A DNA stretch of 64,000 nucleotides from Bombilactobacillus folatiphilus (GTDB taxonomy: Bacteria > Bacillota > Bacilli > Lactobacillales > Lactobacillaceae): NCBI RefSeq assembly GCF_023380265.1, contig NZ_CP093366.1, forward strand, positions 310,001 to 374,000. Direction: 5' to 3'. Positions 27,606-35,152 of this stretch are shown here, piece after piece; position 1 is the first letter of the stretch; each line of letters begins with the position of its first letter. A program made the position numbers and the translations under genes. The notes beneath the pieces were generated by a model that had not been told where the DNA came from, did not search any database, and saw only the letters and a program-made list of their open reading frames with translations.

Positions 27606-27643
27606 GTTTTATTTGATCAAAAAGTAATGAAAGCTAAAAGCTT

Positions 27644-27675
27644 GTCAAAGTGGGAGGGGTAAAACCCCACTTGAC
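27644..27675 (+). promoter_or_regulatory. Stem-loop before rplA, candidate L1 operator
   Basis: GTCA + AGTGGG (27644-27654, with a bulged A) pairs with CCCACTTGAC (27666-27675), enclosing AGGGGTAAAAC. L1 is known to bind its own mRNA through a mimic of its rRNA site with a bulged stem of this kind. The hairpin has no T-run, so it is not a terminator. Confidence 0.45.
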
Positions 27676-27699
27676 CACAATCACAAGGAGGAACAAAAC

Positions 27700-28383
27700 G
27701 TGGCTAAACATGGAAAGAAGTATTTAGAAGCTGCTAAGCAAGTTGATAAAAACCAAGCTTATGATCCTAAAGCAGCAATGGAATTATTGAAAAAGGTTAA
27801 TTACGCAAATTTTGATGCAACCATCGAAGTTGCTTTTAATTTGAACTTAGATACCAAACAAGCTGATCAACAAATTCGTGGCGCAATGGTTTTACCTAAT
27901 GGTACTGGTAAAACTCAACGTGTGGTAGTTTTTGCTGACGGCCAACAAGCTAAAGATGCGCAAGCAGCTGGTGCTGATTTTGTTGGTGATGACGATTTAG
28001 TTGATAAGATTACTGACGGCTGGTTAGATTTTGATGTTGTTGTGGCAACACCCAAAATGATGGCTAAAGTTGGTCGTTTAGGTCGGATCTTAGGACCGAA
28101 AGGTTTAATGCCTAACCCGAAGACGGGTACCGTCACGATGGATGTCACGAAAGCTGTTAATGATATCAAATCTGGTCAAGTAACTTACCGTGCTGATGCG
28201 CAAGGTTTGATTCACGCACCATTAGGCAAGGTTTCCTTTGATGTTGATCAATTAGTTGAAAACTTCAACGCTTTAAATGATGTTGTTGTGAAAGCTCGTC
28301 CGGCAACAGTTAAGGGTCAATATGTGAACTCAGTTTATTTGACTTCAACCTTTGGTCCCGGGATCAAGGTAGCAGTTGACTAA
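27700..28383 (+). CDS. rplA: 50S ribosomal protein L1
   Basis: A 227-residue L1 with [21 protein letters not shown], the family signature, at about residues 124-145. It binds the L1 stalk of 23S rRNA and moves E-site tRNA. Start GTG 27700 behind AAGGAGG. Second gene of the rplK-rplA operon. Confidence 0.98.
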   Translation: MAKHGKKYLEAAKQVDKNQAYDPKAAMELLKKVNYANFDATIEVAFNLNLDTKQADQQIRGAMVLPNGTGKTQRVVVFADGQQAKDAQAAGADFVGDDDLVDKITDGWLDFDVVVATPKMMAKVGRLGRILGPKGLMPNPKTGTVTMDVTKAVNDIKSGQVTYRADAQGLIHAPLGKVSFDVDQLVENFNALNDVVVKARPATVKGQYVNSVYLTSTFGPGIKVAVD

Positions 28384-28414
28384 TTAGTTAAATGATGTTA
28401 GATTTTTAAAAAGA

Positions 28415-28516
28415 AACTACCTAAGACTCAGGTGACTATGTCTTAATATCCTGCCGAGGCTGATGCTATTCGTTAGGGCATCGTGACTTGGTCGCGGTGC
28501 CCTTTAATTTTAGGTA
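28415..28516 (+). ncRNA. L10 (rplJ) leader regulatory RNA
   Basis: The 158-base gap before rplJ contains the typical L10-leader elements: CCTAAGACTCAGGTGACTAT, AATATCCTGCCGAGGCTGATG and a GGGCATCGTGACTTGGTCGC GGTGCCC closing stem. The L10(L12)4 complex binds this RNA and represses rplJ-rplL. This matches the known Rfam L10_leader organisation in Firmicutes; not checked with a covariance model. Confidence 0.8.
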
Positions 28517-28541
28517 GAAATAATTATGGAGGTGAAACCAC

Positions 28542-29051
28542 GTGAAAGATGCTGTTTTAAAAGCTAAACAAGATTTAGTTGATGAAGTTGCTGACAAAAT
28601 CAAGCGTTCTGAATCAGTTATTGTTGTTGATTATTTGGGCTTAGATGTTGCGCAAGTGACTGAATTGCGGAGTCAATTAACGGCTGAAGATGTTGAAATG
28701 CGCGTTATCAAGAACTCTGTTTTACGGCGTGCTGCTGATAAAGTTGGCTTTGAAGGTTTAGATGAAGCCTTTACTGGTCCTACAGCGGTAGCATTTTCTT
28801 ATGAAGATCCAATCGTTGCAGCGAAGACTATCTCTAAATTTGCTGAAACTGCTGATGTCTTGGAAATCAAGGGTGGTATTATCGAAGGTGAAGTTCAAAG
28901 CTTAGCCAAGATTGATGAATACGCTCATATGCCAAGTCATGATGAATTGTTGGCAACTCTTGCTTCAATGTTGCAAGATCCTGTCCGCAAAGTTGCTTAT
29001 GCTGTTAAAGCTGTTGCTGATAAAAAATCTGAAGACGGCGACGCTGCTTAA
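28542..29051 (+). CDS. rplJ: 50S ribosomal protein L10
   Basis: A 169-residue L10: conserved SESVIVVDYLGLDVAQVTELR in the N-terminal rRNA-binding domain and a C-terminal helix (LLATLASMLQDPVRKVAYAV) that docks L7/L12 dimers. GTG start at 28542 behind ATGGAGGTGAAACCAC. First gene of rplJ-rplL. Confidence 0.97.
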   Translation: MKDAVLKAKQDLVDEVADKIKRSESVIVVDYLGLDVAQVTELRSQLTAEDVEMRVIKNSVLRRAADKVGFEGLDEAFTGPTAVAFSYEDPIVAAKTISKFAETADVLEIKGGIIEGEVQSLAKIDEYAHMPSHDELLATLASMLQDPVRKVAYAVKAVADKKSEDGDAA

Positions 29052-29080
29052 TTAATTTATAATCCATTGGAGGAATAAAA

Positions 29081-29449
29081 ATGGCTTTCGATAAAGACTC
29101 AATTATCGCTTCTTTGAAAGAAGCAAGTATTTCCGATTTAAACGACTTAGTAAAGGCAATTGAAGAAGAATTTGATGTATCTGCTGCTGCTCCTGTTGCC
29201 GTAGCTGGTGCTGCTGGTGGCGATGCCGCTGCTGCTAAAGATGAATTTGACGTTGAATTGACTGAAGCTGGTCAAGAAAAAGTTAAAGTTATCAAGGCTG
29301 TTCGTGAAATCACAGGCTTAGGCTTGAAGGATTCCAAGGACTTAGTTGACAAGGCTCCTTCCGTTGTTAAAGAAGGCGTAGCTCAAGCTGATGCTGACGA
29401 AATGAAAGCTAAACTTGAAGAAGTTGGCGCTACTGTAACTTTGAAATAA
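29081..29449 (+). CDS. rplL: 50S ribosomal protein L7/L12
   Basis: A 122-residue stalk protein: N-terminal dimerisation domain, Ala/Gly-rich hinge ([17 protein letters not shown]) and C-terminal factor-binding domain ([20 protein letters not shown]). It is 30 bases after rplJ and ends the operon before a strong terminator. Confidence 0.98.
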   Translation: MAFDKDSIIASLKEASISDLNDLVKAIEEEFDVSAAAPVAVAGAAGGDAAAAKDEFDVELTEAGQEKVKVIKAVREITGLGLKDSKDLVDKAPSVVKEGVAQADADEMKAKLEEVGATVTLK

Positions 29450-29466
29450 TTACAGTTTTGAAAATG

Positions 29467-29498
29467 AAAGGCTATCGACTTAGTTCGATGGCTTTTTT
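29467..29498 (+). terminator. Terminator after rplL
   Basis: AAAGGCTATCGA and TCGATGGCTTTTTT (one G-T pair) enclose CTTAGT. It closes the rplJ-rplL operon. Confidence 0.88.
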
Positions 29499-29522
29499 AT
29501 TTGGACAAATTAGGAGAACATT

Positions 29523-31067
29523 TTGAGTATTGTGCGCGTGGAACATTTAAGTCAGCAATTTTTGGATAAAACGTTGTATGATGATGCCAATTTTCAAGTG
29601 AACGATCACGACCATTTAGGCATTATCGGTCAAAACGGTGTGGGCAAAAGTACGCTGATTAATATTTTGACTGGGCAATTGGTGCCAGATAGCGGCAAAG
29701 TGTTGTGGAAGAAAAAAGTCAAAGTTGGTTATTTGGATCAATACGCCAATTTGAAACCGGGGCAAACCATCAAAGAATTTTTGCAAACAGCCTTTCAAGA
29801 ATTGCTCGATCAAGCTCAGCAACTGGAAGAGATTTATACAACATTGGCGCAGGACACGTCGGAAGACTTGTTGGAGAAAGCAGGTGAGTTGCAGGGCAGT
29901 CTAGAGACGCGAGGCTATTATGAAATTGATGCGAAAGTTGCCGAAGTGGCGCAGGGCTTAGGTTTGGATGTGCTGGGTTATGAGCATGATGTGGCGCAAT
30001 TAAGCGGGGGCCAGCGTTCCAAGTTGATTTTAGCGAAGTTGTTGTTAGAGCAGCCGGATATTTTGCTGCTGGATGAGCCGACGAATTATTTGGATCAGCG
30101 ACATATTGCGTGGTTGGCGGATTATTTGCAGCATTTTGAGGGCGCCTTTGTGGTCGTTTCGCATGATTATCAATTTTTGAATCAAGTTGTAAATGTGGTT
30201 TGTGATATTGAATTAGGTAAGTTAACGCTGTATACGGGCAATTTGCAGCAAGCTTTGCGTCAAAAGCAGGCCGATCAACGCACGTATTTGAAGGCTTACG
30301 CGAGTCAACAAAAAAAGATTGCCAAGACGCAGGCTTATATTCAAAAGAATAAGGCAGGTTCACGTTCCAAAAGTGCGCGGAGTCGGGAGAAACAGTTGGC
30401 GCGCATGGATCAGTTAACACCGCCAGCGCAAAAGCACTTAGCTCATTTTAACTTTCCATATGTTGACAACAAGAATCATATCATTCTGGAAGCTAATGAT
30501 TTGTTGATCGGTTATCAAGCTCCCCTCTTGTCTCAAAAAATGAACTTTTCGCTGGCAATGGGTGAAAAAGTGGTGATTAAAGGTTTTAACGGCATTGGCA
30601 AGACCACTTTATTGAAGACGATTCAAGGCTTGCTTCCACCGATTGCGGGGGAAGTCAGCTGCGTGCCCACGATTCAAATGGCGTATTATGAACAGAATCT
30701 GAATTGGTCGTCACCTATGGCGGAACCATTGACGATTTTGCAACAACAATTCAGCGCGCAAGCACCCAAAGATTTGCGCCGGACCTTAGCTCAAACAGGA
30801 CTGACACAACAACAAGTCACGTCACCGATCAAAACGTTATCCGGGGGCGAACAAGTGAAGGTCAAATTAGCGCAATTAATGCTCCAACCGGCGAATGTGT
30901 TATTCTTAGATGAGCCGACCAATCATTTGGATGACGATACCAAGTTGGCATTGCGGCAAGCGTTAGTTGATTATCCCGGCACCGTAGTGTTAATTACGCA
31001 CGAAACGGACTTTTATGACAGTTCATGGATTGATAAAGTGCTGGATATCGAAGATAATCTGCATTGA
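29523..31067 (+). CDS. ABC-F family ATP-binding protein
   Basis: A 514-residue soluble protein with two ABC domains and no membrane part. Domain 1: Walker A GQNGVGKST, signature LSGGQRSKL, Walker B LLLDEPTNYLD. Domain 2: GFNGIGKTT, LSGGEQVKV, LFLDEPTNHLD. A basic interdomain linker (QKNKAGSRSKSARSREKQLARM, at about residues 275-297) is the P-site-tRNA interaction motif region. ABC-F proteins act on the ribosome. The subfamily, and whether it gives antibiotic protection, cannot be decided here. TTG start behind TTAGGAG. The downstream methyltransferase begins right at its end. Confidence 0.88.
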   Translation: MSIVRVEHLSQQFLDKTLYDDANFQVNDHDHLGIIGQNGVGKSTLINILTGQLVPDSGKVLWKKKVKVGYLDQYANLKPGQTIKEFLQTAFQELLDQAQQLEEIYTTLAQDTSEDLLEKAGELQGSLETRGYYEIDAKVAEVAQGLGLDVLGYEHDVAQLSGGQRSKLILAKLLLEQPDILLLDEPTNYLDQRHIAWLADYLQHFEGAFVVVSHDYQFLNQVVNVVCDIELGKLTLYTGNLQQALRQKQADQRTYLKAYASQQKKIAKTQAYIQKNKAGSRSKSARSREKQLARMDQLTPPAQKHLAHFNFPYVDNKNHIILEANDLLIGYQAPLLSQKMNFSLAMGEKVVIKGFNGIGKTTLLKTIQGLLPPIAGEVSCVPTIQMAYYEQNLNWSSPMAEPLTILQQQFSAQAPKDLRRTLAQTGLTQQQVTSPIKTLSGGEQVKVKLAQLMLQPANVLFLDEPTNHLDDDTKLALRQALVDYPGTVVLITHETDFYDSSWIDKVLDIEDNLH

Positions 31068-31099
31068 TAATAAGTAAACCAAACAACGAGGTGTTTTGG

Positions 31100-31708
31100 A
31101 TGACGGAGCAATATTTCACGAGCAATCCCACAGCGGCGCATCATTATCAAGAATTTCCCTTTACACTGCGCCAGCAGTCACTCAACTTTGTGACCGATAG
31201 TGGGGTCTTCTCCAAGCAGACCATTGATTATGGCACGCGAGCGTTGTTGGCGGCGATTGATGTTGCGGGACTAGTTGCGGGACCATTATTAGATCTGGGG
31301 TGTGGCTATGGACCGATTGGCTTAACGTTGGCGAAAGAAACGGGGCGGCAAGTCGATATGACGGATCTCAATGAACGGGCGTTGGCGTTAGCTCGCCAGA
31401 ATGCGACCAACAATCAGTTAATGAATGTGCATATTTTCACATCTGATGTTTATGAACAGATTGCGGCCACCAATTACGCGGCGATTTATACGAATCCGCC
31501 GTTTCGCGCAGGGAAAAAAGTGGTGAGCGCAATGATTCAACAAGCGTCTGCACATCTGAGTCCTAAGGGGCAATTCTGGTTAGTGGCACAAAAAAAGCAA
31601 GGCGCGAAAAGCTATCAACAACTGATGCAAGCTAGCTTCGGGAACGCAGAAATCAAACAACGAGATAAAGGATATTATATTATTAACAGTGTTAAGACAA
31701 ACAATTAG
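31100..31708 (+). CDS. Class I SAM-dependent methyltransferase, RsmC-like
   Basis: A 202-residue protein starting at ATG 31100 (MTEQYFTSNPTAAHHYQEF) behind GAGGTG; the frame extends upstream to 31064 without a good site. The SAM motif LDLGCGYGPIGLTLA and the catalytic TNPPFRAGKKVV (NPPF) identify an RNA/protein base-methylating enzyme of the RsmC/YbxB class, probably acting on 16S rRNA G1207. Its end overlaps the tadA frame by 20 bases. Confidence 0.85.
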   Translation: MTEQYFTSNPTAAHHYQEFPFTLRQQSLNFVTDSGVFSKQTIDYGTRALLAAIDVAGLVAGPLLDLGCGYGPIGLTLAKETGRQVDMTDLNERALALARQNATNNQLMNVHIFTSDVYEQIAATNYAAIYTNPPFRAGKKVVSAMIQQASAHLSPKGQFWLVAQKKQGAKSYQQLMQASFGNAEIKQRDKGYYIINSVKTNN

Positions 31709-32189
31709 CGAATTATATACGCCCGCACAATTAACCGATCATATGCGACAAGCCATGGTGGCGGCGCAACAGGCCCGTTCCTTAGCTGAAGTCCCGATCG
31801 GTGCAGTCATCGTTGATGAGCAGACCAACCAAGTCATTGCGCAAGGCTTCAATCAACGCGAAACTAAACAAGCCAGCTTGGCTCATGCGGAGTTAATCGC
31901 CATTGAGCAAGCCAGCCAACGGTTAAACAGTTGGCGCTTGGAATATTGCTCCTTATTTGTGACTTTGGAGCCGTGTGCCATGTGTGCTGGGGCGATTATT
32001 AATAGCCGCATCAATAACGTCGTCTTTGGCGCTTGGGATCCCAAAGCCGGTTCGGTCGGTTCCTTAACGAATCTCTTCGAACTGCCGTATAATCACCGTC
32101 CTGATTATCAAGGTGGAATCTTAGAGTCTGAATGTGCCCAGCTCTTAACGGATTTTTTTCATGAGATTCGGCAAAAGCACCAACAGTAA
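31689..32189 (+). CDS. tadA: tRNA-specific adenosine deaminase TadA
   Basis: A 166-residue zinc deaminase making inosine at the tRNA wobble position. The zinc ligand and proton shuttle are H66-A-E68 (SLAHAELIA), and the cysteines C96 and C99 (LEPCAMCAGAI). The 5' end is uncertain: GTG 31689 has AAAGGA too far upstream, while ATG 31743 (MRQAMVAAQQAR) has none; the residues between are not conserved in the family. In relatives tadA is followed directly by ffs and dnaX; here a 5.6-kb island intervenes. Confidence 0.9.
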   Translation: MLRQTISELYTPAQLTDHMRQAMVAAQQARSLAEVPIGAVIVDEQTNQVIAQGFNQRETKQASLAHAELIAIEQASQRLNSWRLEYCSLFVTLEPCAMCAGAIINSRINNVVFGAWDPKAGSVGSLTNLFELPYNHRPDYQGGILESECAQLLTDFFHEIRQKHQQ

Positions 32190-32222
32190 CAACCTGATGA
32201 ATGGGAATTGGGTTGTTTTTTT
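32190..32222 (+). terminator. Terminator after tadA
   Basis: CAACC (32190-32194) and GGTTG (32211-32215) form a short stem with a 16-base loop followed by eight T. It marks the edge of the old tadA transcript. Confidence 0.6.
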
Positions 32223-32568
32223 GTGCGCCAAAAAAATATTTTTCAAAAATTTTTATTGGCAATTGTTGAATTAAAATCTTCTTAATATTAATCAAACTTC
32301 GATCGAACAAAATATTTTTACGGAATCAAATACATTAATTGCCATTTTGGCGAAAAATAATTCGCATGATTTACATTTTGACTTGTGTAGGCATTTGCAA
32401 GCACCGATTAAATCGACTAAACTGAAATTAATTTCACAAGCACAAATGTCAGCTCACAGAGGAGAAGTATGTTAAAATATTTTCTCATTTATTTCGTTTA
32501 GATAAAACTAATAGTAACTATAAGAAAATTCTAGGGGGGGGGGGGTACTCCTACTAACTTGGCTTGGT
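32223..32568. other. AT-rich upstream region of the WxL surface-protein gene
   Basis: Holds a weak promoter candidate (TTGCAA near 32396, 17 bases, TAAACT), a ribosome-binding site AGAGGAG (32458-32464), an ATG (32469) that reads only ten codons to TAG, and the 12-G tract (32534-32545). The stretch 32469-32568 is best understood as the damaged or switched-off 5' end of the gene that follows. Confidence 0.55.
32534..32545 (+). repeat. Homopolymeric tract of 12 G inside the signal-peptide region
   Basis: Twelve consecutive G (CTA-G12-TACTCC) lie between KKIL-encoding and VLLLTWLGL-encoding DNA. No other G-run of comparable length exists in the window. With 13 (or 10) G, the upstream frame ending NYKKIL would join the downstream hydrophobic core; with 12 it runs into TAA at 32555. 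Confidence 0.9.
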
Positions 32569-35061
32569 TTGGTGATGATCAGCCAGCCGGTTCGAGCTAA
32601 AGTTGAGACGAAGATTGCACCCCCGGACATTACGCCGACGATGATTGATGATGGCTTTAATGCTGATCAAGATACATATGAGGAAGTTGGTTATTCAGGA
32701 TTAGGTGGGATCGTTGATAGGAATAATGGTCTGTATGCTTTTGCCGGCAGTAAAAATTTAGGGATTACAACTGATACTAATGGCGTTACTAGTACAGCTA
32801 ACCTTGCACAATATGCTATAGGAACTAACAGTGAACTTTATTATCAAAAACCCAATTCAACTGATTGGACTGGAATCACTAATAGTCTCGGTGTGGGGGC
32901 TGGTTGTGATTTATACGATAATGGTTATTCATTGATAGACAATCCCAATACGACTTCGTTCAAAAATCACGGAATTTTTGCGAGTTTAACGGGTGGCAAT
33001 ACGAATACGCAAAAGAAGTTTTATAGGATTAAAGATAAAACCACAGGAAAAGTGTTGGGCATTAAACAAATGGCCTATGCGCCGAGTGTGGCAGGTCTGT
33101 TAGCAAACACGCCTTTAAATTCGTTATTGTGTGAAGAGTTAGTAACGCCTAATTCGGACGGTAGTTTTGATACGCAACTTTTTGTCAAGAATGTCTCTGA
33201 CGCACGGCGTTCGTTTGGGATCTTGAATTATCGGACGTGGAGTCTTGATTTTGATGATTGGCCTCGGGCTATATCTTTAGGTAGTCAGCAAGGATTTAGA
33301 ATTGAACGACAAAGCAGTAGATGTTTATTCGTTAATTTTGATGTGCATGATGGTCCTACACGTTATATGTTAGTGAAGGGTAAGAATTATTATATGGATT
33401 CCAGTCATCATTCTTTTATTGATGCGGTGGGTTTAGAAGCTCAGAATTATCAACTTGGTGATACAATTTCTTGGTTTAATAAACCGCTAGGTGGTTGGGA
33501 TGGCAGTTGGAATTATCAATTATTATGGCCATGGCAAACGGTAGCACCGAATCAAACGGTTCATTATGATGTGAATTTAAAGCTTGTAGCGCTGGGATAT
33601 CCTAATCTACAATTTAAACAAAGCTACACAAATACGCGTGGGAGTGGGTCAAATTATCCGGGGGATAAGTTGAACGTTACAATGAATGCTTGGGATGCGG
33701 GGACTGGTGGTAACAAATTATGGGGGCATGACTTTACGATCACTTTACCGAAGGGGTTAAAGCTGACGACTAGTGATTTGCAACAGGTGCAGGCCAAATT
33801 TGCTTACAGTATTAATGACCCCAATTCTCCCGATGGCCATTCTATTGTCAAGTACGGTTGGACTCTGTGTGATGGTCAAACTAACCACCCTAGTTTATCT
33901 TATGATGCGAATAGTCGACAATTGAAAATTTCGCCTCCATCGGATGAATCTTTTGCATTTGATTATAACGATTTTACTCTCAAATATCCCGTGACCGTGG
34001 CAAATGATGCATTAAATGGCAATTTGCTTATTTCCACAACTTATAATGGTTACGATTCCAACAAGGGTAAGTCATTTACAGCCTCTTCTCCCGCTCTCCA
34101 AATTCCGATTGCTAAAACGACCTATGAACCGAAATTAACAACCAAAGTGAAGAATTTGACGCGCAATCAGGTGGGCAGTTATGCTACATCAGCAATGTAT
34201 GTGCCCGGTGATCAGCTTGGTTACGAAGCCAAATACACGGTGGATCCTGACACCTCGTTTAGTGTGAATTCGTTGACTTTTCAGAATAGTCCGAACGCGA
34301 ATTTACGTTTTCCAGCGCAAACCTCAACGGTGACAGTCAAGCATCGTGATGGGAGCCCGGTGGACGCCTCGGCCACGCTGAATCCTAGCACGGGGGCGAT
34401 TACCGTCACGCGCAATGGTGGTTTTCAAGCGGGCGATGTTATTGATTTGACGTACAAGGCGAAGACGAATGCTGATGCGGTGGCCGGTCAAGCCGGGGCT
34501 AAGTATGAAAGTGTTAAGGATTCGTTAGCGAACACGGTCAAGGTGCAGGCCAGCTTAAGTGGCGACATTCGCCCACCGGCGGTGTCCTCACCACTGGCGA
34601 TATCGTCATCAACCAATGTTTATCGACAGACTTTTGATTATTTTGTGAGTGTGCCAACGTTGATTGATTTTGGCAAGCAAGCCAATGTGGCGGCAGGACC
34701 TTTTAGCAATCAGACCACGGGTCAGCTCAAGGTTAGTCATTATGTCGCCGCGACTGACAGCAATATGCCCTATCATGTTGATGTGCAATATACCGGAGCG
34801 TTGCACGATAGTGGCTTGCATTTCTTGCAACCTGATATCACCAAGGCTTTGATTTATTATCGTTCAGGTGGTGCTGGTGCTTTTGCGCCGATTAGTTCCA
34901 GTCCCGCGCCGTTGAATGCGGCTGGTTTTACTACCAAGGGGATTTCGGATTTGACAGATGCTGTCGGGAATGGTCATTTTCAGTTGCATCACGATTATTC
35001 AGGTCAGCCACTGGGGCAGTTCTCAGGGACGGTCACGTGGACGTTGAATAATTCGCTTTAA
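32569..35061 (+). CDS. WxL-type cell-surface protein; signal peptide out of frame (phase-off or pseudogene)
   Basis: A frame of 830 codons, with nominal starts TTG 32569, GTG 32572 or ATG 32575, none with a ribosome-binding site. They fall inside a signal-peptide core: upstream in the same frame VLLLTWLGLVMISQPVRA is encoded from 32545, then KVETK. The proper n-region (K..RLDKTNSNYKKIL) is encoded before the G-tract in another frame. The mature protein is Asn/Gly/Thr-rich with a large N-terminal region and, from about residue 540, Ig-like repeats (YEAKYTVDPDTSFSVNSL). The C-terminal part ends SGTVTWTLNNSL, matching the distal WxL motif that binds peptidoglycan non-covalently. As read, it would not be exported. 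A strong terminator follows. Confidence 0.75.
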   Translation: MVMISQPVRAKVETKIAPPDITPTMIDDGFNADQDTYEEVGYSGLGGIVDRNNGLYAFAGSKNLGITTDTNGVTSTANLAQYAIGTNSELYYQKPNSTDWTGITNSLGVGAGCDLYDNGYSLIDNPNTTSFKNHGIFASLTGGNTNTQKKFYRIKDKTTGKVLGIKQMAYAPSVAGLLANTPLNSLLCEELVTPNSDGSFDTQLFVKNVSDARRSFGILNYRTWSLDFDDWPRAISLGSQQGFRIERQSSRCLFVNFDVHDGPTRYMLVKGKNYYMDSSHHSFIDAVGLEAQNYQLGDTISWFNKPLGGWDGSWNYQLLWPWQTVAPNQTVHYDVNLKLVALGYPNLQFKQSYTNTRGSGSNYPGDKLNVTMNAWDAGTGGNKLWGHDFTITLPKGLKLTTSDLQQVQAKFAYSINDPNSPDGHSIVKYGWTLCDGQTNHPSLSYDANSRQLKISPPSDESFAFDYNDFTLKYPVTVANDALNGNLLISTTYNGYDSNKGKSFTASSPALQIPIAKTTYEPKLTTKVKNLTRNQVGSYATSAMYVPGDQLGYEAKYTVDPDTSFSVNSLTFQNSPNANLRFPAQTSTVTVKHRDGSPVDASATLNPSTGAITVTRNGGFQAGDVIDLTYKAKTNADAVAGQAGAKYESVKDSLANTVKVQASLSGDIRPPAVSSPLAISSSTNVYRQTFDYFVSVPTLIDFGKQANVAAGPFSNQTTGQLKVSHYVAATDSNMPYHVDVQYTGALHDSGLHFLQPDITKALIYYRSGGAGAFAPISSSPAPLNAAGFTTKGISDLTDAVGNGHFQLHHDYSGQPLGQFSGTVTWTLNNSL

Positions 35062-35080
35062 GTTTAATTCTGAATTCAAA

Positions 35081-35117
35081 AAATAACCCGCAAGATTTTT
35101 GGTCTTGCGGGTTATTT
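35081..35117. terminator. Strong bidirectional terminator between the two surface-protein genes
   Basis: AAATAACCCGCAAGA (35081-35095) and TCTTGCGGGTTATTT (35103-35117) form a perfect 15-bp stem with a 7-base loop, between two convergent genes. Confidence 0.9.
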
Positions 35118-35152
35118 AGATCGAACACACTAATGACGAGGGGGAGTTTTGA

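Noticed and set aside
29770..30420. 216-codon open frame on the minus strand inside the ABC-F gene
   Set aside because: Antisense to well-conserved ABC motifs; composition (Pro/Ala/His-rich) is that of a shadow frame and it has no ribosome-binding site.
32011..32310. 99-codon minus-strand frame over the tadA end
   Set aside because: Antisense shadow of tadA; no family resemblance and no ribosome-binding site.
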